Of a DNA stretch of 64,000 bases, positions 1-9,157 are shown in pieces; within the stretch, counting starts at the first letter, position 1, and each line of letters opens with the position of its first letter. Both the position numbers and the translations under genes were made by a program. Source of the stretch: Neobacillus rhizosphaerae (GTDB taxonomy: Bacteria; Bacillota; Bacilli; Bacillales; Cytobacillaceae); the NCBI RefSeq assembly GCF_937468385.1, contig NZ_CALBWS010000001.1, forward strand, positions 1 to 64,000. The letters are read 5' to 3'. The notes under the pieces are model-generated. The model worked only from the letters and a program-made list of their open reading frames with translations, was not told where the DNA came from and made no database searches.

Positions 1-120
1 GATCAACAATCTGCCTAAATAATAATATATAAAACATTATAAATTAGCTCTTCAAAAAAAAATTAATAGATGGAGGGCCTGCTTTCGTATGGCATTTTTA
101 CCAAGTTATTTTCATACAAA

Positions 121-159
121 AGAGCATCTTAAGGAAAAAAATCTCCTTCAAGATGCTCT
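121..159 (-). terminator. Intrinsic terminator of the nap operon
   Basis: A long inverted repeat (arms at 121-135 and 143-159, one mismatch) lies about 20 bases past the last nap stop codon. It is followed on the minus strand by a short U tract, so it should end the napA-napB-napD-polyferredoxin transcript. The stretch 1-120 shows no convincing gene. Confidence 0.8.
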
Positions 160-179
160 ACTAAGTAATTCCGTATTTT

Positions 180-740
180 TTAATCTTCTTTCATCATGAC
201 CTTTAAGGCGCTTCCTTCAGCGATACAATGAGAAACGCAAATCCCACAGCCTGTGCAGTGCTGTATTAAAACCACTGGGACACTGTTTTCAATTCTGATA
301 GCTCCACTCACTGGGCATGATCTGACGCAATAATCACACATGACATTTTGATACCCCAGACATCTGTCTTTTTGCACCTTAACGTACCCAAGAGCTGGAC
401 GAGCCGCAAAATCAGTGAGGTTTAAAGAACCTGTCGGACATATCTCAATACACTTTTTGCAAAAGGTACATGGCGACTCATTCGGAACCATATAGGGTGT
501 ATTCACCAGCTTGGCTCCATTTTCCAGCGTAAATAAGCGGATACTCTGTTCTGGGCAAATATCCTGACACTGCCCGCATCTAGTACACGATGTAAGGAAC
601 TCCAGCTCACCGCAGGACCCTGGCGGGCGAAAAAAGTCACGTTCTATTTCCATTTGTGGTGCAAGGAAATTCCCCAAGAAACCAAGCGTCGACTCCCAGT
701 TTAAATTGAGAAATTCACGTCTGTTTAATCTCTCAGTCAT
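180..740 (-). CDS. NapF/NapG-like polyferredoxin of the periplasmic nitrate reductase operon
   Basis: A 186-residue iron-sulphur protein with four Cys clusters typical of 4Fe-4S ferredoxins: C52/55/58/62, C91/94/97/101, C127/135/138/142 and C162/165/168/172. The N-terminus has a Tat-like NRREFL motif but no convincing hydrophobic export segment, so it may act in the cytoplasm as NapF does. Four clusters and the length lie between NapF (three) and NapG (four, exported), so the exact paralogue is open. I start it at the ATG at 740, which overlaps the napD stop as ATGA, rather than at an upstream in-frame ATG inside napD. Likely role: redox support or maturation of NapA. Last gene of the operon. 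Confidence 0.85.
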   Translation of the reverse strand: MTERLNRREFLNLNWESTLGFLGNFLAPQMEIERDFFRPPGSCGELEFLTSCTRCGQCQDICPEQSIRLFTLENGAKLVNTPYMVPNESPCTFCKKCIEICPTGSLNLTDFAARPALGYVKVQKDRCLGYQNVMCDYCVRSCPVSGAIRIENSVPVVLIQHCTGCGICVSHCIAEGSALKVMMKED

Positions 741-1000
741 TGAACACCAGCCACTTCCTGATAAAAAGGTTCGTCCTCGAAGTTGGTATAAACAAGGCAA
801 ATCGCTAGCACACCGTCAACATCTTTAAATTTCTCTGCCGTTTTATAGCTTTGGTCTACCGTCACGGTTTCGAGCGTGAGGATAACCTTCTTTTCCTCGT
901 GAATATGGTGCACTTCCACACCATCAAGTTTTGTCAGTTGTGCTGCAGCCTGCTCTGCCTGACCTGGGATTGTTTCAACATATATTCCCGAAATAACCAT
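737..1000 (-). CDS. napD: NapD, chaperone for NapA maturation
   Basis: An 87-residue protein with the NapD fold signature: N-terminal VISGIYVETIPG, then a KLDGVEVH segment and an acidic C-terminal part. NapD binds the Tat signal of NapA and holds it until the molybdenum cofactor is inserted. It sits between napB and the polyferredoxin gene, and its stop overlaps the next start, so the two are translationally coupled. A G-rich ribosome site (AGAGGGGG) precedes the ATG. The family call rests on the N-terminal motif, the size and the operon context. Confidence 0.88.
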   Translation of the reverse strand: MVISGIYVETIPGQAEQAAAQLTKLDGVEVHHIHEEKKVILTLETVTVDQSYKTAEKFKDVDGVLAICLVYTNFEDEPFYQEVAGVQ

Positions 1001-1072
1001 CTATAGCTAACCCCCTCTTATGGTGTGGCAGGAAAGCCTGCTATTCAAAAACAATAGGCTTTCGCTTACATT

Positions 1073-1480
1073 TTAATTGGTAAATGCCGTTTTGGTTTTG
1101 GTCTCATTTTGCTGGGCATGACACTGAACGCAATTATCTCTAAATATTTTTCCTTTTGTATCATTATCATAGAAGTGGGCAGCTGTTGGTGTTGGTGCCC
1201 CTGTTCCAGCTTTGCCGTGGCATGCCAAACAGCTGTCTTGATGGAGTTTCGGATTCCATCGCTCCACGTGGGTGGCTGGCTGTAATGGTGGTACATTTAT
1301 TAGTCCCATGGTTGTTGCATCAGGTCTTCCCTTTTCAGTCAGTTGCACGAGTACTGGTTGAGTACTAACTGCTCCTTGGGTTTTTGTTGATCCTAAGGAC
1401 CATTGATACTTTGTTACACCAATGGCTATTGCAAGAATAACGATAAACCCAACAATATAAACAATTCCTTTTTCCTTCAT
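1073..1480 (-). CDS. napB: NapB, di-haem cytochrome c subunit of periplasmic nitrate reductase
   Basis: A 135-residue protein with one N-terminal membrane helix (about residues 6-22) and two c-type haem motifs, CLACH (84-88) and CVQCH (117-121). His71, His80 and His102 are candidate distal ligands. NapB passes electrons to NapA outside the membrane. The uncleaved-looking helix suggests a membrane-anchored form, which suits a Gram-positive cell without a closed periplasm. It starts 16 bases after the napA stop. No NapC-type tetrahaem quinol oxidase is encoded next to it, so the electron donor must lie elsewhere. Confidence 0.93.
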   Translation of the reverse strand: MKEKGIVYIVGFIVILAIAIGVTKYQWSLGSTKTQGAVSTQPVLVQLTEKGRPDATTMGLINVPPLQPATHVERWNPKLHQDSCLACHGKAGTGAPTPTAAHFYDNDTKGKIFRDNCVQCHAQQNETKTKTAFTN

Positions 1481-1496
1481 GACCTTCCCACCCCCA

Positions 1497-4034
1497 TTAT
1501 GCCTTCACAATTTTAACCGCACATTTTTTAAAATCTGTCTGCTTGGAAATTGGACAATAACAATCTAAGGTTACGAGATTAATTAGTGTTTCTTCGGCGA
1601 AAAATGGCACGTAAATCAGTCCCTTAGGCGGATTGCCTCTCCCAGTTGTTGTTGCCTTCACCTTTACTTCGCCACGACGTGAAATCACGTTCACCATATC
1701 ACCTGTTTTGATGCCAAGTGCCTTAGCATCTTCTGCGTTAATTTCGCAAAGTGCTTCTGGGAATGCCTTATGAAGTTCTGGAACCCTTCTTGTCATTGTA
1801 CCGCTATGCCAGTGCTCTAATACCCGACCCGTACATAACCAGAGTGGATATTCCTGATCTGGAACCTCTGCTGCTTCCTCAAATGGCCGAAATAGGATGG
1901 CTGGTTTATGATCCGCCGATTTATAGAAATCGAGATCATTGTATTTTCCTTTATGACCAAATTCCTCTACACCGTATTGGTCGAAGCCATCCTCCTGCTT
2001 ACCATAAGAATACCGCCAATTCGTTTCGAGCCATTTTCCATTAACATTTCTGACTGGCCAGCAAATTCCATGCTGTTTCAAATATTCATCATATGGAGCC
2101 AATTGTTTTGCTTTCATTTTTAACTTGGCACCTAACTCCTGGGCTTCTTTGTTTAGATGCTCATGCGGATTCGTAAATAAGCGATATTCCTTCCAAAGAC
2201 GACTATTTACTTCGTGTTCGTCCTCAAGCAAATCATTTTTTTTACTATCCCAAACCATTCCAAAAAGAACATCAAATGCAGGTTTATCGCCAATCATTTT
2301 ACCTTCAAGAACACGCTTGGCCACTTGCACAATTGCCCACAAGTCCCATTTCGCTTCTCCAGGGGGCTCGACGCATTTTTCAAATATCGATGTCCGGCGC
2401 TCGGCATTACCAAATTGTCCTTCACGCTCAACCCACATCGCTGCTGGGAAGACCACATCCGCCATTTCTGTTGAGCGGTTTGGGTAAACATCAGAAACAA
2501 CAATAAAGCCATCAATGACACCTTTACCGTTGGCATCAATTCCTCTAGATCGATTTAATTTAGGGTTAGACTGGCCCCAGTTATTGGACATACTCCATAA
2601 AAACTTAATCTTGCCATTACCTAACTCACGGAACATTTTAACCGTATGCATCCCTGGATTTTCGATTGGATTTAGGTAGCCTTGCGGCAGGTTCCAAATC
2701 AACTCAGAATACCTGCGATGCTCCGGATTTTTAACGACTAGGTCTGCTGGCAGCCGGTGAGAAAAGACGCCAACTTCCCGAGCCGTTCCGCACGCACTTG
2801 GCTGCCCGGTTAATGAAAAAGGACCACTTCCTGGCTTTGCAATTTTTCCAGAAAGTAGATGGACATTATAAATGAGATTGTTCATCCATGTGCCGCGTGT
2901 ATGCTGATTGACTCCCATTGTCCAAAGGGACATTATTTTTTTGTCTGGGTCAGCAAATTCTTTGGCTAATGCTTCAATGTCCTTTGCAGGTACACCGGAC
3001 ATTTGCGCTGCTTTTTCAAGCGTATATTCTGAAACCCTTGTTTTAAATTCTTCAAATGTGATAACCCAGTCTTTATCAGCTACTTTTCCAACCTCTGTTG
3101 CTTCATAATTATCATCAAAGGTGTGACCAAGGTTTTCCGTTCCTGCTTTAAACTGGGTATGTTCATTTACAAACTTCTGATCATATAAATTATTTTGGAT
3201 TAAATAATTGCATATCGCGTTCGCAATCGCTAAATCCGTCTGCGGCCGGAATACCATCACGACATCAGCAAGTTCGGAAGTCCGAGAATATCTCGTTGTT
3301 AAATCATAATGCTTAATACCGCTATCCTTCAGCTTATGGGCCGTGAGGCGGGAGTAAAGCACCGGATGCATTTCAGCCATATTTGCGCCCCAGGTGACAT
3401 AAACTTCTGTTTCATCAAGGTCCCGATAGGAACCCATCGGTTCATCTGATTGGAAAGTGGTCATAAATCCAGCTACAGCACTGGCCATACAATGGCGGGC
3501 ATTTGGGTCAATATTATTACTCAATAGACCTGCTTTCCAGAGCTTAACGGACGCATATCCTTCCATAATGGATTGCTGCCCTGAACCATAGAAGGCAACA
3601 GATTTTGGATCAGCATCATAGGCTTCCTTCAATTTTTTGGCCACCAGATCTAAGGCTTCTTCCCACGTAGCTTCTCTAAATCCTTCTCTGGTACCTTTTT
3701 TAGATTTGTCTTCACGGATAAGTGGTTTCGTTAACCGGTCTTTCCCAAAGAGGATTTTTCCAATATAATAGCCTTTTATGCAGTTTAGACCCTTGTTTGA
3801 ACGATTCTCTGGATCACCCTTGGTTGCAATAACCTTGCCATCCTTCACGCCAACTAAAATACCGCACCCTGTTCCGCAAAAACGACACACGGTGGTTTTC
3901 CACTCATCTGGTTCAATATTAGCTGCTTGTGCACTGTTTAGTTCTGCGTTTTTGTCTTTCTTACTGCATCCCGCGGCTGCTAGCGTCATCGATACAGCGG
4001 TAGCCTTCAATAGTGATCTCCTTGTTAGTTCCAA
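1497..4034 (-). CDS. napA: NapA, molybdopterin catalytic subunit of periplasmic nitrate reductase
   Basis: An 845-residue enzyme that reduces nitrate to nitrite. The N-terminus is a Tat signal (TRRSLLK) that ends in a lipobox, LAAAGC with Cys23, so the mature protein is probably a lipoprotein on the outer face of the membrane. Cys50, Cys53, Cys57 and Cys85 bind the 4Fe-4S cluster. Cys182 in NARHCMAS is the expected molybdenum ligand, which separates NapA from NarG (Asp). The C-terminal part has the bis-MGD binding pattern of the family. The start is TTG at 4034 with GGGAGG about 9 bases upstream; the nearby ATG is in another frame. First gene of the nap operon. Confidence 0.96.
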   Translation of the reverse strand: MELTRRSLLKATAVSMTLAAAGCSKKDKNAELNSAQAANIEPDEWKTTVCRFCGTGCGILVGVKDGKVIATKGDPENRSNKGLNCIKGYYIGKILFGKDRLTKPLIREDKSKKGTREGFREATWEEALDLVAKKLKEAYDADPKSVAFYGSGQQSIMEGYASVKLWKAGLLSNNIDPNARHCMASAVAGFMTTFQSDEPMGSYRDLDETEVYVTWGANMAEMHPVLYSRLTAHKLKDSGIKHYDLTTRYSRTSELADVVMVFRPQTDLAIANAICNYLIQNNLYDQKFVNEHTQFKAGTENLGHTFDDNYEATEVGKVADKDWVITFEEFKTRVSEYTLEKAAQMSGVPAKDIEALAKEFADPDKKIMSLWTMGVNQHTRGTWMNNLIYNVHLLSGKIAKPGSGPFSLTGQPSACGTAREVGVFSHRLPADLVVKNPEHRRYSELIWNLPQGYLNPIENPGMHTVKMFRELGNGKIKFLWSMSNNWGQSNPKLNRSRGIDANGKGVIDGFIVVSDVYPNRSTEMADVVFPAAMWVEREGQFGNAERRTSIFEKCVEPPGEAKWDLWAIVQVAKRVLEGKMIGDKPAFDVLFGMVWDSKKNDLLEDEHEVNSRLWKEYRLFTNPHEHLNKEAQELGAKLKMKAKQLAPYDEYLKQHGICWPVRNVNGKWLETNWRYSYGKQEDGFDQYGVEEFGHKGKYNDLDFYKSADHKPAILFRPFEEAAEVPDQEYPLWLCTGRVLEHWHSGTMTRRVPELHKAFPEALCEINAEDAKALGIKTGDMVNVISRRGEVKVKATTTGRGNPPKGLIYVPFFAEETLINLVTLDCYCPISKQTDFKKCAVKIVKA

Positions 4035-4133
4035 AGCCCATCTTCCTCCCTTATGAATCAGGTTTAAGGTGAAATTCTACAACTCTATACTAAGCGAAAA
4101 TAGAAATTTATAGTTTGATTTTTAAGGTTTTTT

Positions 4134-4148
4134 TGTAAAATATTCACA
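4134..4148. promoter_or_regulatory. Candidate oxygen/nitrate-responsive site upstream of napA
   Basis: An imperfect dyad, TGTAA-AATAT-TCACA (minus strand TGTGA-ATATT-TTACA), lies about 100 bases before the napA start. The spacer is five bases, one short of an Fnr box (six). The minus-strand form fits the ResD pattern TTGTGAA-N3-TTT-N4-A except at its first base. Both regulators are known for anaerobic control in Bacillus. Which one binds, if either, is inference. Confidence 0.35.
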
Positions 4149-4260
4149 TTCCGCAGACCTATTTGACACAATTTTGACAATCCTATGTTGGCAGTATTAA
4201 AACCGTTTTTATATATGAATTAAATACCAGCCAAATCTTATGGAATATCCCATTTAAACA

Positions 4261-4300
4261 AAAAAACGTTCATGCTTATTGGGCGCATGAACGTTTTTTT
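4261..4300 (-). terminator. Intrinsic terminator of ppaC
   Basis: A perfect 11-bp stem (arms 4265-4275 and 4285-4295) with flanking A and T runs lies immediately after the ppaC stop. It can work in both directions, but no plus-strand gene reads into it. Confidence 0.9.
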
Positions 4301-4305
4301 GTTTA

Positions 4306-5241
4306 CTATTCACCTTTATTAAAAATATCCGTTAACACAGGAACAATTTGCTTTTTGCGTGAAACTACGCCCTTTAATACAGCCGTATTATTGGATAGTG
4401 TCACGTTGTAGGCTTTTTCGACAGCGCTTGTCTTTCTTCCTAAAGCTAAGCCAATCGAATCGTTAGTTAAAATGTCCGTAACGACAAACAAGAATAAATC
4501 TAAGTTCTTTTTCTCGATTACATTTGAGATTACTGCTTCCAATTCAGCTTGACGTGCGAGCACATCATTAGTGTCAACAGCATTGACCTGAGCAATTTCC
4601 ACTTTGCTTGAGCCCATTTCAAATTCCTTAGCATCAAGCGAGATTAATTGTTCCACCGTCTTATCACTTAAATCAGCTCCGGCCTTAAGCATTTCAAGAC
4701 CGTACATGTCAGCATCGACACTGGCAATTTCGGCCAATTCACGTGCCGCTGCTACATCTTCTGCTGTACAGGTAGGTGATTTAAATAATAATGAGTCAGA
4801 AATAATCGCCGATAGCATCAGTCCGGCAATTTCTGGTTTAATCTCTTTGCCGTTTTCTTTATACATTTTATTTAATATTGTCGCCGTACAGCCAACAGGC
4901 TCGCAACGATAGTATAATGGATCGCTTGTTTCAAAATTGGCGATTCGATGATGGTCAATGACTTCTAGGACACGAACATCCGTAATATCGTTGGCACTTT
5001 GCTGGCGTTCATTATGGTCAACTAATATGACAGAATTAACCTCTGCTGAAACCTGCTCCACCAAGCGCGGAACATCGGCATTAAATTGGTTTAAGGCATA
5101 CTCAGTTTCTCCATTAATTTGTCCAAGGCGGATTGGTTCGACATCCATGCCTAGCTGTCTTTTTAAATCTGCATAAGCAATCGCAGAACAAATCGTATCA
5201 GTGTCAGGGTTTTTATGACCGAATATAAGTACTTTTTCCAT
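4306..5241 (-). CDS. ppaC: Manganese-dependent (family II) inorganic pyrophosphatase
   Basis: A 311-residue DHH-family enzyme that hydrolyses pyrophosphate in the cytoplasm and so drives biosynthetic reactions forward. The N-terminal metal-site motifs are present: HKNPDTD near residue 9, VDHNE near 74 and IDHHR near 96. The C-terminal substrate motif SRKKQ is near 293. Length matches the family (about 309). It is a single-gene unit with its own terminator, unrelated to the nap genes on one side and the flagellar genes on the other. Confidence 0.96.
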   Translation of the reverse strand: MEKVLIFGHKNPDTDTICSAIAYADLKRQLGMDVEPIRLGQINGETEYALNQFNADVPRLVEQVSAEVNSVILVDHNERQQSANDITDVRVLEVIDHHRIANFETSDPLYYRCEPVGCTATILNKMYKENGKEIKPEIAGLMLSAIISDSLLFKSPTCTAEDVAAARELAEIASVDADMYGLEMLKAGADLSDKTVEQLISLDAKEFEMGSSKVEIAQVNAVDTNDVLARQAELEAVISNVIEKKNLDLFLFVVTDILTNDSIGLALGRKTSAVEKAYNVTLSNNTAVLKGVVSRKKQIVPVLTDIFNKGE

Positions 5242-5399
5242 ATTACTACTCCCAATCGTTTGAAATTATGTAGGACAAGCCATCCGGAATATGAATGACC
5301 CCACTCGAAAATTATATATGATTTCTCTAACAGTTTCAAAATTAAGTTTCTTTTGCATCCAAACCAAAAATCTAGACTAATAATTAAGTTCTGTTCCAC

Positions 5400-5732
5400 T
5401 TAAATCTTTTCATTATTAAAAAAATTAAATTTCATGGAATATTCATAAAAATCATGATTCAGTATTTTTTTTCTGATTATTTTCCCATACATAACTAAAT
5501 CTTTATTATTTAAAGTTAGATTTAGCTTGTATAATTCAATGAAATTTACCATAAATTCAAATTTGCTAACAAATTTTAGACCGCCAGCGCTCATATCTAG
5601 AATCAATATGGGGCAATTCAATTGTTCAGGGTACGTTGCTACGGATTCAATGCTAGCCTGAATAGGATTATTAAATACGATTCTATTAAATTCTCGCCGA
5701 TTAGTGAAAAATTCCAAATCTAGACACCCCAT
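5400..5732 (-). CDS. Small single-domain PilZ protein (candidate c-di-GMP receptor)
   Basis: A 110-residue protein that is essentially one PilZ domain. It carries the two c-di-GMP contact motifs, an RxxxR pair in RREFNR (residues 12-17) and a DxSxxG motif in ILDMSAGGLKF. It has no membrane segment and no YcgR-N domain, unlike the second PilZ protein at 25916-26542. It follows sigD but is separated from it by a terminator at 5738-5766, so it is either reached by readthrough or has its own promoter. A link to motility control is inferred from position. The domain call is firm; the partner is unknown. Confidence 0.82.
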   Translation of the reverse strand: MGCLDLEFFTNRREFNRIVFNNPIQASIESVATYPEQLNCPILILDMSAGGLKFVSKFEFMVNFIELYKLNLTLNNKDLVMYGKIIRKKILNHDFYEYSMKFNFFNNEKI

Positions 5733-5737
5733 ACATC

Positions 5738-5766
5738 AAAAAAATACAACCGTCAACTGACGGTTA
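5738..5766 (-). terminator. Intrinsic terminator after sigD (end of the main flagellar operon)
   Basis: A perfect 8-bp stem (AACCGTCA at 5748-5755 with TGACGGTT at 5758-5765) is followed on the minus strand by a run of U. It lies about 60 bases past the sigD stop and just before the PilZ gene. Confidence 0.85.
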
Positions 5767-5824
5767 TTTAGAAAATGTTTATTTCAAAATTAATAAAAGT
5801 ATCAAAATATCAGTCTCTTTAACA

Positions 5825-6628
5825 TCACATAAATGAATCTAATGAAAAACCCTGTGCTTCGAAGCTTCGACGCAAACGAAGAATAGCCTGAGAATGAATT
5901 TGGGAAATTCTCCCTTTGGTTAGATTTAACACTTCAGCAATTTCTACTTGTGTCAATCCTTCATAATATAACAAGGAAATGACAAGTCTTTCTTTCTCAG
6001 GCATTATATCAATACCGTTGGAAATAAGTTTACGAAATTCTTCCATTTGCAGCTGCTGTACCTGGGATATGGAATTATTATCACTAATTTGATCCAATCT
6101 ACTCTGCTTTTTCCCGTCTTCTTCATTGGCATTTATTGGTTCATTCAGAGATAGAAGGGTGGAAAATGATAACGTAGAAAGTGCCTGATCAACTTCTTCT
6201 AAAGACATATCTAAATACTGACTTAGTTCTTCTTCGGAAGGTGATCTCATTAATGTTTGTTCGAGTTGGCGAAAGGCGGTATTTAATTTTTTTGCTTTCT
6301 CTCTTAATCCGCGCGGAACCCAGTCCATCTTACGAATTCCATCTATCATGGCCCCTTTTATGCGCCATAATCCAAATGTTTCGAATTGATATCCTTTTTT
6401 ATAATCAAATTTTTGGATTGCTTCAATTAATCCGATATAACCTAACCCGATTAAATCCTCCTTCGGAATAATATTCTTGGGGATCGTCAGGCTCAATCGG
6501 CTGGCCATTTGCTCTACCAAATGCCCATATTGTTTTATTAGATTTTCCTGTGTTACTGAATCGTGATTTTCACGGTACTTCCTCCATAAAGGAAAATGAG
6601 GTATGGTTTCTTTGACAGCCGGTCTCAA
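5825..6628 (-). CDS. sigD: Sigma-D (FliA-type) RNA polymerase sigma factor
   Basis: A 267-residue FliA-family sigma-28 factor that directs late flagellar and flagellin transcription. Region 2 carries DLIGLGYIGLIEAIQKFD and the recognition helix segment; region 4 near the C-terminus has LTQVEIAEVLNLTKGRISQI. Its anti-sigma factor FlgM is encoded at 29641-29916. It is the last gene of the operon that starts at flgB, the same position as in Bacillus subtilis. The start is TTG at 6628 with GGAGGG seven bases upstream, only three bases after the previous stop, so a weak start codon may limit its level. Matching promoters occur before fliS, flgM, flaG, hag and fliD. Confidence 0.97.
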   Translation of the reverse strand: MRPAVKETIPHFPLWRKYRENHDSVTQENLIKQYGHLVEQMASRLSLTIPKNIIPKEDLIGLGYIGLIEAIQKFDYKKGYQFETFGLWRIKGAMIDGIRKMDWVPRGLREKAKKLNTAFRQLEQTLMRSPSEEELSQYLDMSLEEVDQALSTLSFSTLLSLNEPINANEEDGKKQSRLDQISDNNSISQVQQLQMEEFRKLISNGIDIMPEKERLVISLLYYEGLTQVEIAEVLNLTKGRISQIHSQAILRLRRSFEAQGFSLDSFM

Positions 6629-6631
6629 GCG

Positions 6632-7021
6632 TTATCCCTCCTGGTTTTGCAAATTCCAAGTACGAATGGTTTGTACGGTTTTTTCAAGATCCTTTTCATC
6701 CCCACCACTATGCAATGCTTCTAGTGGAAAGGCTTGGAATGATGGTTCTTCCAGCGGAATATCTCCACCTTGAATATTTGCTTCCGATTTCGCTGGGGTA
6801 TCCTTTGAGCGATTTTGTTTCTGATCCCTATTTGTGCTATTCATTGTGTCAACCTGATGGAATAAAAATTGTAACATGATGCCTAAAACATAAAATAGAA
6901 GAAAACCCAAGCCTGCTCGAAATAAGGAGGTTTGCCATGTATTATTCGGATAGGAAAAAAAATAAGTAAACAGCGATGCGATTAATCCCATAAATCCATT
7001 TACTTTCCAACTTACTGACAT
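6632..7021 (-). CDS. Unknown membrane protein encoded between flhG and sigD
   Basis: A 129-residue protein that I cannot assign to a family. Two hydrophobic helices (about residues 8-25 and 34-54) form a short hairpin anchor, followed by a charged, Gln/Ser-rich, probably disordered tail of about 75 residues. It is tightly packed: 14 bases after flhG and three before sigD, so it is almost certainly translated with them. In Bacillus subtilis another small membrane protein, SwrB, sits next to sigD; this protein could play a related part, but a SwrB/DUF6115-like gene exists separately at 46560-46982. Function unknown. Confidence 0.75.
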   Translation of the reverse strand: MSVSWKVNGFMGLIASLFTYFFSYPNNTWQTSLFRAGLGFLLFYVLGIMLQFLFHQVDTMNSTNRDQKQNRSKDTPAKSEANIQGGDIPLEEPSFQAFPLEALHSGGDEKDLEKTVQTIRTWNLQNQEG

Positions 7022-7035
7022 TTGGCATTCACCCC

Positions 7036-7920
7036 TTACAACGATTTACTTACTGATAAAATTTTCTCAAAAAACCCTCGAATTCCCTTAGTCGAAACAG
7101 AAGAGGGTTCATCCAAATCAGGTAAAAAGGAATAAACTATCTGTTTGATGTTTTTTGATGCTTCACAATTTGGATACGAAATAAAGAATGGCGTTTGCGA
7201 TCTAACCGACTTCCAAACATGGGCATCCTCCATCAGAAAGCCCAGTGTTTTTAAATTCAGCTTAAGAAAATTACTGCAGGCATTTTTCATAACTCTTGAT
7301 GTTTCAACCGCTTCACGATAGGATTGAGCACGATTAACGACCAATTGAAATCTTGGAGATTGCTTTGTGTATTGATGAACGGTTTTGATAACAGCATAGG
7401 AATCAGCAATGGATGTCGGCTCAGGTGTGGTGACCATTATGGTTTCATCAGAAGCTACGATAAAGTCCACGAGTTCCTTTGATATTCCAGCACCTGTGTC
7501 CAGTAAAATAAAATCTGCATAGGTTTGAAGCTCTTGAATTTGACTCCAAAAAAACGAGAGCGTGTTTTGTTCCAATTTTAAAAGATCCTGGATATCGAAT
7601 CCACCTGAAATATACTCAATTCCTTCCATGCCTTTTTCTAACACATCCCATATTTGTTTCTCCTGATTCAAGACATCTACAAGACTATACCGCGGCGTTA
7701 TCCCCATTAGAATATTAATATTCGCTGTTGATAAATCTAAATCCAAGACCACAACCTTTTTACCGACTGATTGTAAGCCTAAGGCAAAGTTAAGCGTAAA
7801 ATTAGATTTACCGACCCCACCCTTTCCACTCGTGATTGTAATCATACGAGCGGAATGGTTTTTTTGTTGTTGAACATTAAATCGCTGCATATATTCTCTA
7901 AGACTTTGCGCTTGATCCAT
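7036..7920 (-). CDS. flhG: FlhG (YlxH), MinD-like ATPase controlling flagellar number and placement
   Basis: A 294-residue ParA/MinD-type ATPase. The N-terminal DQAQSLR matches the DQAxxLR motif by which FlhG stimulates the FlhF GTPase. The deviant Walker A motif SGKGGVGKSN is at 31-40, and LDLDLSTANIN and LLDTGAG supply the A' and B motifs. The C-terminus has an amphipathic, membrane-targeting character (FFEKILSVSKSL). It acts on the cytoplasmic membrane side at nascent flagellar sites. It begins one base after the flhF stop, so the pair is coupled. Confidence 0.95.
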   Translation of the reverse strand: MDQAQSLREYMQRFNVQQQKNHSARMITITSGKGGVGKSNFTLNFALGLQSVGKKVVVLDLDLSTANINILMGITPRYSLVDVLNQEKQIWDVLEKGMEGIEYISGGFDIQDLLKLEQNTLSFFWSQIQELQTYADFILLDTGAGISKELVDFIVASDETIMVTTPEPTSIADSYAVIKTVHQYTKQSPRFQLVVNRAQSYREAVETSRVMKNACSNFLKLNLKTLGFLMEDAHVWKSVRSQTPFFISYPNCEASKNIKQIVYSFLPDLDEPSSVSTKGIRGFFEKILSVSKSL

Positions 7921-7921
7921 T

Positions 7922-9157
7922 TTATTTTTCCTTCCCTAATAAATATCTCACAAGCAGTGTCGCATCGATTGACGTTATATCTTCTGGGACACTTTGGCCG
8001 TTGGTGATATAGGCTAATTGAAATGGATATTTATAAGCTATATTAAGAATCGAACCATAGCTTGTTGTTTCGTCAAATTTCGTCAAAATCAGTTTCTGAA
8101 CGGGACTTTTCAAAAATTCATTTAACAAGATTTGCATATCTTCAAACTTTGTGGTCAAGCTTAAAACCAAGTAATTATCACTCTCAAGCGGATGATTTAA
8201 AAATTCGGAAATGGATTCACGGTATTTGACTTCTTTGTAATTGCGTCCAGTGGTATCCATATAGATTAGATCGTAGTGCGCAAGTTTGGTAAGTGCCTTC
8301 TCTAATTCATCTTTCGTACGAACCACTTCAAGTGGCACATTCAAGATTCCGGCATACGTTTTTAGTTGTTCTACGGCGGCAATTCGATAGACGTCGGTAG
8401 TGATCATGGCCACTCTGCGCTTTTGTTTTAACACTTGTTCGGTCGCTAGTTTGGCGATGGTCGTTGTTTTTCCAACGCCAGTAGGGCCAATGACATTGAT
8501 CATGCGCGTACTCTCGTTAACCATGTTTGACTTAGGGACTCGCTTTTCAATGATTTCTTTGACAATGGAGATGACTTCTTCTTCAATGACATGATCAGCT
8601 AGATCGTTCATTGACTCATACTTCTTTAGCATATTACTCACAATATGCTCAACAATCTCCTCATCCACACCCTGTTTTTTTAAACGGTTAACGTATGTGG
8701 CTAATCCAGATGGCATGGTATTTCCTTGGTTGTCATTCATCATGAAGGTCATCATCATTTTTCGCATGTGTTGCAGTTCATCAAGCAATGGATTTTCCTT
8801 TTCCAAAGTTTGCGTCGGTGGTGAAGCAGGTTTTTCCGTAACAGCAGTCGGTTGCGAATAATAATTATAGAGCTCTTGTGGTTTCTTGTGGAAAACAGAG
8901 TTATTGTTTTCTTCAATCTTGTTGTTGTTATTCTCCGTTTTCGCTTTGAGTTCTAATGAAAATTTTGGTGCTGAACTAACGCTTTCTTTTTCTATGGAAT
9001 AAGCCGTAACTTCAAATTTTTGTTTCGCAAATAAACCAAACACTCCACCCGTTTTTATCGCTTTGGTATTCACGATAATGGCATTATCCCCTAACTGTTG
9101 TCGGACCATTTTTAAAGCAAGGGGCATTGAATCGGCTACGATTTTTTTTGTTTTCAT
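7922..9157 (-). CDS. flhF: FlhF, SRP-type GTPase for flagellar assembly-site selection
   Basis: A 411-residue member of the SRP GTPase family. The basic N-terminal B domain is followed by a low-complexity linker rich in Asn and Pro (about 70-120), then the NG domain with GPTGVGKTTT at 224-233, a TTDVYRIAA segment and DTTGR. FlhF marks where a new flagellum is built and recruits FliF. Its ATG overlaps the flhA stop (ATGA), and flhG follows after one base. Confidence 0.96.
   Translation of the reverse strand: MKTKKIVADSMPLALKMVRQQLGDNAIIVNTKAIKTGGVFGLFAKQKFEVTAYSIEKESVSSAPKFSLELKAKTENNNNKIEENNNSVFHKKPQELYNYYSQPTAVTEKPASPPTQTLEKENPLLDELQHMRKMMMTFMMNDNQGNTMPSGLATYVNRLKKQGVDEEIVEHIVSNMLKKYESMNDLADHVIEEEVISIVKEIIEKRVPKSNMVNESTRMINVIGPTGVGKTTTIAKLATEQVLKQKRRVAMITTDVYRIAAVEQLKTYAGILNVPLEVVRTKDELEKALTKLAHYDLIYMDTTGRNYKEVKYRESISEFLNHPLESDNYLVLSLTTKFEDMQILLNEFLKSPVQKLILTKFDETTSYGSILNIAYKYPFQLAYITNGQSVPEDITSIDATLLVRYLLGKEK

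Noticed and set aside
4134..4148. Calling the napA upstream dyad an Fnr box outright
   Set aside because: The spacer is five bases instead of six, so I list it only as a candidate Fnr or ResD site.
5163..5399. Open frame of 78 codons on the minus strand upstream of ppaC
   Set aside because: It overlaps the ppaC start out of frame, has no good ribosome site and no family resemblance.
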